DNA from: Bacteroidales bacterium
GTDB lineage: Bacteria > Bacteroidota > Bacteroidia > Bacteroidales > UBA7960
Direction of reading: 5' to 3'
Length of the DNA stretch: 15,060 nucleotides
Assembly: GCA_003557965.1 (NCBI GenBank)
Contig: PWND01000109.1
Coordinates: 1-15,060 of the forward strand
Positions 9,301 through 15,060 of the stretch are shown here, piece after piece. Every line of letters starts with the position of its first letter. Position 1 is the first letter of the stretch. Position numbers and translations under genes: made by a program. The notes below the pieces were generated by a model. The model was not told where the DNA came from, searched no databases, and saw nothing but the letters and a program-made list of their open reading frames with translations.

Positions 9301-10883
9301 ATTGTTATTACGCCTTCATAAATGTCAGTGCAGGCGTGCTTCCTGGTAATTATACCTTGCGAGGTATCTGATTTGTTTTCAATAAGATTGTCTTTTTGGC
9401 TTAGCATTATACTACCGCTTGGGTCTTCAATAAGTTGAAAGTTGGTAAAAATGCCGAAATTTCCAACCAGTGTTGTACCCATTTCAATAAGATGTGGCCT
9501 TGTTTTTGCCCCGCCGCTAAAAAGAATAATGTTGGGGCTCCAGTTTTGTGGCTTTTTTTGGCTCAACATCAGGCGCCGCAAACCTGTTTTTACTAACGAC
9601 TTCCAAATACTGCTCCATGTATCGCCTGATTGAAGCACCAGCTCTTTATTTTTTAAATACAGGAATATTCCGGTTAGGATTATTGAAGAGCCTATTAGTG
9701 CAATAATGTCTAACTGTATCATAACAATAATACATGCCAGCGCACCAATTATACTAACTATACGAGGAATTTTGAAGCTGGGGCGAAAGTCACTGTTAGC
9801 CCAACTTTCGGCAGTATAAGAGATATTTATAAAGCCATATATTATTATAAAAAAGATAGAAACAATCCGTGCAATAACATTAAGTTCACCGATAAGTATT
9901 CCGGCTTGCGCTATCAGAAATGTTAAAATAAGGGCATTTCTTGGCTCATTAGATGCTCCATATCCTTTTGCAAACAAAGAAGGCGTTATCCTGTCAGAAG
10001 ATATTGCCTGGAGTATTCTGGGTGCACCCAAAACAGAACCCATAGCGGAGGATAGCGTAGCACCCATTATCCCTGCAACAACAAGTTCAGGCACCCACGA
10101 AACCTCAAATAAAACATTAGGGTTTGTTATTAGCGATTCTCTATCAATTGTAAAAGCAAAAAACACGGCCATAACAACATATACTATCAGCCCGATAACT
10201 ATTGAGGCAATTATTCCTAATGGAATACTTCTTCGGGGGTCTTTTAAATCACCCGACATTGACACTCCTGCCTGGAAGCCTGTTACTGCCGGGAAAAATA
10301 TTGCAAATAATGCTATCCATGGCAGTGATTCTTTTGCCGCGTGTAACTGTGGTTCGCCAGGGCTTAAATCATGGCTTCCCAAAAAAATAGACAATAGTGA
10401 CAAGGCGATTACTGCCATTATCAAGTACTGCGTTTTTATTGATAGTGAAGTCGAAATATAAGTTATAATAACTATTGAAACTAATGAGATTGTTCCGACC
10501 AGGCGAATGTTTTCAATTGTATTATCTAAACCGAAAAAAGCTACTACAGTTTCAGCAAAACCAATCAGGTATAAACTTACGCTAAAAGAAAAACCTACAA
10601 ATAAAGCCAGTCCAAGCGTTCCCCCAATTGGCAAGCCCAAACTCCGTGATATTATAAAATAACTACCGCCAGGGCCAACCTTTTTGTTTGTAGCTATTGA
10701 GGATACACTTAACCCTGTTGATATAGTTATTATATGTGCAACTAAAATAATACCTAAAACTGAGATTAAACCTGCATTCCCGACTATCCAAGGAAGTCGT
10801 AAATACATTATTACACCAAGAATAGACAAAATGGAAGGTGTAAATACTCCGCCGAATGTATTAAAACGTTTAGTTGTTGCCAA
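6309..10883 (-). CDS. SLC12-like cation-chloride cotransporter fused to helical region and P-loop ATPase
   Basis: A 1,524-residue protein. Residues 1-415 are an APC-superfamily transporter closely resembling eukaryotic cation-chloride cotransporters: LGVIMYLRLPWIVGNAG (22-38), GPGGSYF (70-76), YLIGFAETV (105-113), FFPAVTGFQAGVSMSGDLKDP (196-216), SSAMGSVLGAPRILQAI (278-294). From knowledge of NKCC structures, Tyr105, Pro198 and Thr201 match the K+ site and Ala275/Ser278/Ser279 the Na+ site, while the Trp of TM1 is Leu22. Residues 447-720 match the cytosolic SLC12 C-terminal domain (NWSPNIILFSGG, IDIWWEGKG, NWRRAKVRIL). About 725-1340 is charged and helical, probably coiled coil. A P-loop ATPase follows: Walker A GKRSSGKS (1394-1401), Walker B VAIIND (1462-1467), and a sensor-1-like strand LLFIININS. 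It stops before its lid and winged helix (see the junction entry). The start is TTG at 10883: an in-frame TAA lies just upstream and the next Met (26) would remove TM1. Confidence 0.85.
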   Translation of the reverse strand: MATTKRFNTFGGVFTPSILSILGVIMYLRLPWIVGNAGLISVLGIILVAHIITISTGLSVSSIATNKKVGPGGSYFIISRSLGLPIGGTLGLALFVGFSFSVSLYLIGFAETVVAFFGLDNTIENIRLVGTISLVSIVIITYISTSLSIKTQYLIMAVIALSLLSIFLGSHDLSPGEPQLHAAKESLPWIALFAIFFPAVTGFQAGVSMSGDLKDPRRSIPLGIIASIVIGLIVYVVMAVFFAFTIDRESLITNPNVLFEVSWVPELVVAGIMGATLSSAMGSVLGAPRILQAISSDRITPSLFAKGYGASNEPRNALILTFLIAQAGILIGELNVIARIVSIFFIIIYGFINISYTAESWANSDFRPSFKIPRIVSIIGALACIIVMIQLDIIALIGSSIILTGIFLYLKNKELVLQSGDTWSSIWKSLVKTGLRRLMLSQKKPQNWSPNIILFSGGAKTRPHLIEMGTTLVGNFGIFTNFQLIEDPSGSIMLSQKDNLIENKSDTSQGIITRKHACTDIYEGVITISRIYGFSGFEPNTVLMGWTKNPGNVSKFSALIKNLKQLDFNQVYLNYNHDAGFGEYSKIDIWWEGKGKNLALCLTLLKYITASTNWRRAKVRILHINNYPELTESYYTLLNQVLDDQRIKAEVKIIKNNVEKLSKHEIIKSESYNSDLTILEIPGFSGKEMLNIYSEISSICESLKSCIILKASDYFEDISISKEFEKTTSLPKEVKELNEAPEPLASRVKVSEKELVANQIFNITKDVDAASDAFVNTSYHSSRLLYVNLAKELNSIAEKTTSTLEADLNIENDIERHKALLKCLNDFAFHAKNLLSTFSEKTIDKEKELIHEGINKYIENISSIINKLPHHINIKEGKKRRKKVRLNLLAKYLIYFKRLRFLQNYQKSLVQQSFFIVSGIRKIFNNIHELIEKARVENKSDAMTILRMERQKIFVNIKDFETTVNSYYLQATQDTYDSLATDLNKLVSIIENPKPSIFYKSYKKLLKNEAALIESIKNFPDLWHKSLKSFINKGFVDFLFLSLNSRINSKFLKYNNELEIAVQNDIVAPLRSLVVNAEKYLSLKKKKNKEIPNIEHSKLKAPSIESHYYKLFNEIFDVIAELPETMEISSLNIAEAKSFEQLKDAESYFLGIRKTAEFYISHELIDFIKNQSRNADASLSSSIITLKEVIKLANFNLQANKESIDSEEEAAEAKQVEILEDFISALKAEEQKIMNTVQAIESDFRHGLRKSFEPLSSAVIIQTSRSLKKKIIETENKKLSKRIKNVVHLSIGQVEKQFVKLLYTRSEGILWTEKQDSHDALPVDSYDKIHSLIEKISPKANVIKSLPFYYNNLFSGFSGIGEDFWAGMENEISLGEKGIRRFYNGSTGIIIITGKRSSGKSSLSKLIARKHFSSNNIAYIRAPKQASCDLNLFKSELAKAFNVAKDYFENTTIRDNTSSKKVAIINDLGLWWERKPGGDKVINYIKKLINLAGNNLLFIININSHVYKVIENQASLSSYTLVNI

Positions 10884-10911
10884 AACCGAATATTTTTATT
10901 ATTGCTAACTT

Positions 10912-10919
10912 CAAAGATA
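10912..10919 (-). promoter_or_regulatory. Candidate Bacteroidota -7 element for the cotransporter operon
   Basis: On the minus strand the sequence reads TATCTTTG, an exact match to the Bacteroidota -7 consensus TAnnTTTG, 28 bp upstream of the TTG start at 10883. No clear TTTG -33 element is seen at the expected spacing, and such matches occur by chance in AT-rich DNA. Confidence 0.35.
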
Positions 10920-10967
10920 TAATTTTTTTCAGTTTTTTTAATTAGCTCTTTATCTATATTAATTTTT

Positions 10968-10975
10968 TATTTTTG
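10968..10975 (+). promoter_or_regulatory. Candidate Bacteroidota -7 element for the antiporter gene
   Basis: TATTTTTG matches TAnnTTTG and lies 35 bp upstream of the GTG start at 11011. No convincing -33 TTTG is seen. Together with the opposite-strand match at 10912-10919, the 127-bp gap would hold back-to-back promoters about 50 bp apart. Confidence 0.35.
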
Positions 10976-11010
10976 CTTTGTTAAATAATTTTGATTAAAT
11001 AATATTTAGC

Positions 11011-12243
11011 GTGGGCATAGAAGTCACATTAGCAGTTGTTTTTGTAGGAGTTTTAATCTTTGCAGCTTATTTATTTGCCGAGTTTTTTCGTGTAAAAAGT
11101 GTGCCTGATGTACTATTGCTGATTATTATCGGACTTATTATCGGGCCAATTACAGGAATTGTTAACCAAAGTATGCTTGGGCATGTTGGAAGTGTGTTTG
11201 CAAATATAACTCTTGTAATTATACTTTTTGAAGGTGGCTTAAACCTTAGATTTGATGTTTTAAGGCAAGCTTTAAGAGGTTCTGCAAGCATAACACTTAT
11301 TAACTTTTTAGTCAGCATGTTGCTGGCCGGGACTTTTACACTGTTTATTTTCGATTATAACCCCATTTTGTCTTTTATGTTGGGTGCTTTTTTGGGTGGC
11401 ACAGCCTCTGCTATTATAATACCTACTGTTGCACAATTAAAAATGCAAACCAACAGCAAAACAATACTTATACTTGAGTCAGCGGTAAGTGACGTGTTTT
11501 GTGTTGTTGTTGGATTAGCTTTATTTGAAGCCTATATGATGGGAGAACTCAGAATAGGAATATTAGTTGGAAATATTGCATCAGGCTTCCTGTTTTCTAT
11601 TATAGTTGGGGTTATTGCAGGAATAATTTGGTCATTCTTATTGAACAAAATCAGAATGGTAAAAAATTCAATATTTACCACGCCTGCATTTGTATGCATT
11701 ATATTTGGAGTGTCGGAGTTGTTAGGATTTAATGGAGCAATTTCTGCTTTGATGTTTGGAGTTGCATTGGCAAATATTGATATTATTCCGCTGTCATTAC
11801 TACATAAAGTGACAAAAATAACACCCAACACCTTAAATGAAACAGAAAAAATATTCTTTTCTGAAGGTGTGTTTTTATTAAAAACATTTTTTTTCGTATA
11901 TATTGGGATGTCAATTGTTTTAACTGATGTTTTTTCAATAATAGTTGGCGGATTGCTGGCATGTTTGTTTTATTTGGCAAGAATTTTTATTGTAAAACTT
12001 TCAGTGAGAACAAATATTCCCAAAGAAGACAGGATAGTTATGGCTTTGATGGTTCCTAAAGGCCTTGCTGCTGCTGTTTTGGCATCGCTGCCTCTGCAAG
12101 CCGGAGTGCAAGGAGGAGAGCTAATTCAAAACATTACGTATTCGGCGGTTTTAATAAGCATAGTTATTAACGCACTCCTTGTATTTGCAAATGCCAGGTA
12201 CACCTTTGTAGGAAAGTTTTATGGTGCGTTTTTTAGAGATTAA
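11011..12243 (+). CDS. CPA1-type cation/proton antiporter (NhaP-like)
   Basis: A 410-residue integral membrane protein with about 12 hydrophobic segments that exchanges Na+ or K+ for H+ across the inner membrane. Family marks: VPDVLLLIIIGLIIGP (31-46), LFEGGLNL (72-79), GGTASAIIIP (129-138), ESAVSDV (156-162), FNGAISALMFGVALAN (240-255), FFFVYIGM (293-300) and PKGLAAAVLASLP (349-361). The ion-binding pair that is usually Asn-Asp in CPA1 is Ser160-Asp161 here, and the TM4 TDP motif is replaced by TASAIIIP, so the ion preference may differ from classic NhaP. No C-terminal RCK/TrkA regulatory domain is present. The start is GTG: an in-frame TAA lies at 10996-10998 and no ATG comes between. It is divergent from the cotransporter/ATPase operon, with which it likely shares a role in ion balance. 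The stop is TAA, followed by a strong hairpin. Confidence 0.92.
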   Translation: MGIEVTLAVVFVGVLIFAAYLFAEFFRVKSVPDVLLLIIIGLIIGPITGIVNQSMLGHVGSVFANITLVIILFEGGLNLRFDVLRQALRGSASITLINFLVSMLLAGTFTLFIFDYNPILSFMLGAFLGGTASAIIIPTVAQLKMQTNSKTILILESAVSDVFCVVVGLALFEAYMMGELRIGILVGNIASGFLFSIIVGVIAGIIWSFLLNKIRMVKNSIFTTPAFVCIIFGVSELLGFNGAISALMFGVALANIDIIPLSLLHKVTKITPNTLNETEKIFFSEGVFLLKTFFFVYIGMSIVLTDVFSIIVGGLLACLFYLARIFIVKLSVRTNIPKEDRIVMALMVPKGLAAAVLASLPLQAGVQGGELIQNITYSAVLISIVINALLVFANARYTFVGKFYGAFFRD

Positions 12244-12270
12244 TTATTATAGATAAGCATAGCATGTAGA

Positions 12271-12327
12271 AATAAAATGATAATGCAGAAAACCAATGGT
12301 TATTTTAGCATGTTTATCATTTTATTT
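12271..12327. terminator. Bidirectional hairpin terminator
   Basis: ATAAAATGATAA (12272-12283) and TTATCATTTTAT (12314-12325) are perfect reverse complements, extended by A-T pairs on the outside. TGC (12284-12286) pairs with GCA (12308-12310), and AAAACC/GGTTATTT closes an inner stem around an AAT loop. A T-run follows on the plus strand (12325-12329) and its counterpart A/T-rich stretch follows on the minus strand. It lies between convergent genes ending at 12243 and 12317, and the plus-strand arm covers the TGA of the secreted protein. Confidence 0.75.
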
Positions 12328-15060
12328 TTCCACTGAGCTTTATGGAATTATGGTTAACATCTGCTGCATCAATCTTTTTCCAGCTTGTTTTGTCATCAAT
12401 GCAAAGTCCTTTAACTGTTACAATACTTATTTCACCTTCAGGGAAAGGTGTTAAACTTAGATTATAAATAACACAGCTCAAAACATCCTGATTCGCATTA
12501 CAGGCTATCGTAAATCCCGGTGAAATCATTTCGGCTTTTATGTTTTCTGCTGAAGAGTTTTTTAACTTAAAATGAAGGGCAGTAATTTTGCCGTCGCTGT
12601 TTAAATATATGGTGTCATTTTTTAAAGTTAGCGAATATGGATACTCAGCGCTTTCATTTGTAATTGAATACCCGGAATAAGCAGGCCCCGAATCGTTATA
12701 ATTCTCAAAAAAATCATAATTAAAAGAGTTATAACCTGTTTTTCCGGATTCTTTCCCGCTATTATCCATAATAATGTTAATTAACAGGTTCAGGTCAACC
12801 ATATTAATGACATTATCATTGTTAATATCAGCATTTACAAAAAGAAAACCATCCGGAATATCATTGTTAACATGCCTTATCAGCCAAATTAAGTCTAATA
12901 TATCAACTCTGCCATCACCATTTGCATCACCATCAATAAGTGCAGGGGCAAATACTGAATGTATGCTGTGATTATCAGTAACATTAAAAAACTGATAGCT
13001 TGATAAAGGCCCTTCGCTTTGCCCGTCAACGAGAACATTTCCAATGTAATACCCGTCATCAGGGAGTATGTGGAATGGTGGATTAGAACCATAGTTTACA
13101 TCAACTTCTCCTTCTGGCATTATTGAGCCATTATTTGCAGATGAAGCACTAATAGTAAATGTTTTTTGTGAGAAGAATGCTTCAATACGATGGTCGTTTG
13201 ATATATTTTCAAAAGTATATTGTTCTGCAACACCAATGCTTTCACCATCAATTTCAACATCATTAATTTCAAAACCTTCATCAGGAATAATATCAAACAC
13301 AACAGTTTCCCCATACTCAACAATAAGGTTTTCACCGGGGTCAATAGAGCCCCCGTTGCCTGCAATAACTCTTATCTCGTAAGTGTTAATTTCAAAAGAT
13401 GCATATATAGAATGATCATCCCATACCTGCTCAAAGGTATATGATTCCACTGCTCCGATACTTTGCCCGTTAACAAATACCTCGTTAACGTGGTATCCTT
13501 CATCGCTTTCAATAATAAATGACTGAGACTCGCCCTGTGGTACTTCTATGTTGCCTTCCGGCACCAAAGAACCATTATTCCCTGATTCTGCTTCAATATT
13601 ATATATCATAAATTCAGTACCATCATAACAATAGTATGGTATAGCAGCCAATGCAGAAGCCAGTCCGCTAAATAACCAATTAACATTATACCAGTTATTA
13701 AACTCATCATAAAACACGTACATGCTTTCAGGTTTGTCCGGCCCTCTGTCTTGCATCATGGCAACAAGAAACATGTGATTATCAAAATCATGTGGGTCAT
13801 CATAGCTTATCTGATACCCAACATAAAAGTTTCCTGATACAGCAATTGGGTCATCAAAAATAATAACGTTCCACTCAAGAGTGTTAAATTCAGAAATATT
13901 CATTGTTTTGGAACCCAGCAGGGTGCCGGGTTTGTTATCAACTTCATCCCACACTGATACAACAACATCGGAGTTTCCATCAGCAAAAACCACGAGAAGG
14001 TCTAAAGCATAAAGATATCCGGCATGTTCAGATGTGAATTTTTCGGCGTAAGCAGTAAATTCATACTGGTTGTGTCCGGGCAGGAATCCATCAACTGCGA
14101 GCCCGTAATATGTCAGCCCGTCGCCAGGCAGAATATTTGTTATATAGTCGCAACACCCAACGTTTATGTATCTTTCTAAATATAAAACATCGCTGCCATA
14201 AGAGTTTTGAGCATTAAGGCTAACATCAAACCTACCCTGTTTGTTATAATTTATTTGTTGCGGGTTTTGAAGGTTTGAAGATGATGGTGTTCCACTTCTG
14301 AAAGTCCAGCTCCAGCTATTTGGCATATACTTGCTGGCATCAAAAAAGTCAACAGTTTCATTTTTTGGAATAAATGGCTGAAAAAAATCGTTTGTAAATC
14401 CATTATAATTCCCTGCAAAAAACGAAGCAAGAGGTTCTCTACCTTCAACGTTGACAAAGCCGGATTTTGTAATTGTGTTTTTTCCGCCTTCATTTGCCGC
14501 TGTTAAAGTGACATCATAACTGCCTGCAGAATTATATTGTTGTGTAGTATGCTGATCTATAGAGTAATTTGTTATGGCTCCGGGTAAGTCCCATGCCCAA
14601 ACATGAGGGCTGCCGTCAGAAAAGTCAACAATACTGGCAAATTCGCCTTCAAAAATATTAATTACAGCGTCATCTGTTTTTACAATAATATCATCTACCA
14701 TAAAAACAAAAGCATCATCAGATACACAATTTATAGCAATATAAACCTCCTGGTTGTCATAATCCTGGATGTTATACTCGAACATAGTCCATTCAACAGG
14801 AGCTTCTTCATAAGGGCTTTCGCTGATAATACTAAAGTCTTCGATACTGTTTCCGGTGTTTGAAATTCCAATATTGAATCTTTCCAGCCCATATTCATCT
14901 GTAACTGATTTAACCCAAATTGTTAAGGTAGAGTTTTCGCCAAGTTGAATTTTTGGAGAAATAAGCCAATCGTCATTAGGCACATCTCTTGCGGCAAAGC
15001 AGGCTGCATACTTGTCGCCTGATCTTGGTTCCCATATACCTGTTAGTGGCGGGTCAGTGT
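12317..15060 (-). CDS. Large modular secreted protein: cleaved-adhesin-like, PKD, repeat, dockerin, cohesin-like (5' end outside window)
   Basis: The frame is open to the right edge, so the start and signal peptide are missing. The ATG-like start possible at 14983 is a GTG inside a domain: the upstream codons read GDKYAACFAARDVPNDDWLISPKI, which is normal for the cleaved-adhesin/choice-of-anchor J domain. About 913 residues are visible. Domains: the end of that jelly-roll domain (to about 14670), PKD-like domain 1 (about 14656-14444; YNSAGSYDVTLTA), PKD 2 (about 14434-14156; WSWTF, YNKQGRFDVSL), an unassigned beta-rich region (about 14155-13607), three 74-residue repeats (13606-12941), a dockerin with two calcium loops DANGDGRVDILDL and DINNDNVINMVDL (12934-12764), and a C-terminal stretch of about 140 residues resembling the cohesin-like beta-sandwich often found next to dockerins. 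No T9SS C-terminal sorting domain or LPXTG is seen. Probably extracellular and calcium-stabilised, with an adhesive or substrate-binding role; any catalytic domain would be upstream. Confidence 0.85.
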   Translation of the reverse strand, partial: TDPPLTGIWEPRSGDKYAACFAARDVPNDDWLISPKIQLGENSTLTIWVKSVTDEYGLERFNIGISNTGNSIEDFSIISESPYEEAPVEWTMFEYNIQDYDNQEVYIAINCVSDDAFVFMVDDIIVKTDDAVINIFEGEFASIVDFSDGSPHVWAWDLPGAITNYSIDQHTTQQYNSAGSYDVTLTAANEGGKNTITKSGFVNVEGREPLASFFAGNYNGFTNDFFQPFIPKNETVDFFDASKYMPNSWSWTFRSGTPSSSNLQNPQQINYNKQGRFDVSLNAQNSYGSDVLYLERYINVGCCDYITNILPGDGLTYYGLAVDGFLPGHNQYEFTAYAEKFTSEHAGYLYALDLLVVFADGNSDVVVSVWDEVDNKPGTLLGSKTMNISEFNTLEWNVIIFDDPIAVSGNFYVGYQISYDDPHDFDNHMFLVAMMQDRGPDKPESMYVFYDEFNNWYNVNWLFSGLASALAAIPYYCYDGTEFMIYNIEAESGNNGSLVPEGNIEVPQGESQSFIIESDEGYHVNEVFVNGQSIGAVESYTFEQVWDDHSIYASFEINTYEIRVIAGNGGSIDPGENLIVEYGETVVFDIIPDEGFEINDVEIDGESIGVAEQYTFENISNDHRIEAFFSQKTFTISASSANNGSIMPEGEVDVNYGSNPPFHILPDDGYYIGNVLVDGQSEGPLSSYQFFNVTDNHSIHSVFAPALIDGDANGDGRVDILDLIWLIRHVNNDIPDGFLFVNADINNDNVINMVDLNLLINIIMDNSGKESGKTGYNSFNYDFFENYNDSGPAYSGYSITNESAEYPYSLTLKNDTIYLNSDGKITALHFKLKNSSAENIKAEMISPGFTIACNANQDVLSCVIYNLSLTPFPEGEISIVTVKGLCIDDKTSWKKIDAADVNHNSIKLSGKIK
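12941..13606 (-). repeat. Three tandem 74-residue (222-bp) InlB-B/Flg_new-like repeats
   Basis: Three consecutive units of exactly 74 codons (13606-13385, 13384-13163, 13162-12941), within the large secreted protein. Each starts with a Y/F-x-I strand, has G-N-G-S, a Y/P-Q-G or YG turn, PDEGF/Y, V-DG-S/Q, SYTFE/F and D-H-I. This matches the divergent InlB B-repeat / bacterial repeat domain pattern, seen in bacterial surface proteins. The units are diverged in sequence but identical in length. Confidence 0.85.

Noticed and set aside
12317..12500. T9SS C-terminal sorting domain on the secreted protein
   Set aside because: The C-terminus (LSGKIK) lacks the usual pattern of about 80 residues with a PxG and terminal KxxK-like ending; the tail fits a cohesin-like fold better.
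14981..14983. GTG at 14983 as the true start of the large secreted protein
   Set aside because: The frame continues upstream to the window edge and those codons complete a typical cleaved-adhesin-like domain; no signal peptide follows the GTG.

Overview
The window reads as chromosomal DNA from a member of the Bacteroidota. It is AT-rich (mid-30s % GC by eye). Most genes lack a Shine-Dalgarno sequence. It carries typical Bacteroidota material: a very large secreted PKD/dockerin protein, a secreted YwqK/MORN-type repeat protein, and intergenic AATTAACC-rich tandem repeats. No genus can be assigned from the sequence alone. There are no RNA genes, CRISPR arrays, transposases or phage genes.

Layout: (1) 1-93, a 24-bp tandem repeat. 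(2) Minus strand, 202-1197, a signal-peptide-bearing HSL-type alpha/beta hydrolase, preceded by selO (1367-2827), the protein AMPylase. (3) A 510-bp divergent intergenic region. (4) Plus strand, 3338-5077, a secreted protein of about 22 YwqK-type repeats. (5) Minus-strand operon 10883 to 5107: a very large protein joining an SLC12-like cation-chloride cotransporter to a long helical region and a P-loop ATPase, then a short winged-helix ORF, then a small MscS-type mechanosensitive channel. (6) Divergent from that operon, 11011-12243 plus, a CPA1-type cation/proton antiporter. (7) A strong hairpin terminator. (8) Minus strand, 12317 to the window edge, the C-terminal part of a large modular secreted protein (cleaved-adhesin-like domain, two PKD domains, three exact 74-residue repeats, dockerin, cohesin-like tail).

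The most interesting stretch is 5107-12243. The cotransporter/ATPase ORF ends at a TAA at 6309-6311. The winged-helix ORF lies in exactly the same frame 13 sense codons further on, with no other stop between. The two halves read as one P-loop ATPase of the STAND/ORC-like type whose sensor-2/GNPG and winged-helix part has been cut off by a single ochre codon. The unbroken frame would be 1,689 codons including both stops. The winged-helix ORF overlaps the MscS gene by ATGA. With the divergent antiporter, this makes a compact ion and cell-volume module: cation-chloride cotransport, an attached ATPase that could regulate it, a tension-gated release channel and a cation/H+ exchanger. The domain assignments rest on visible motifs. 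The proposed joint function is inference.
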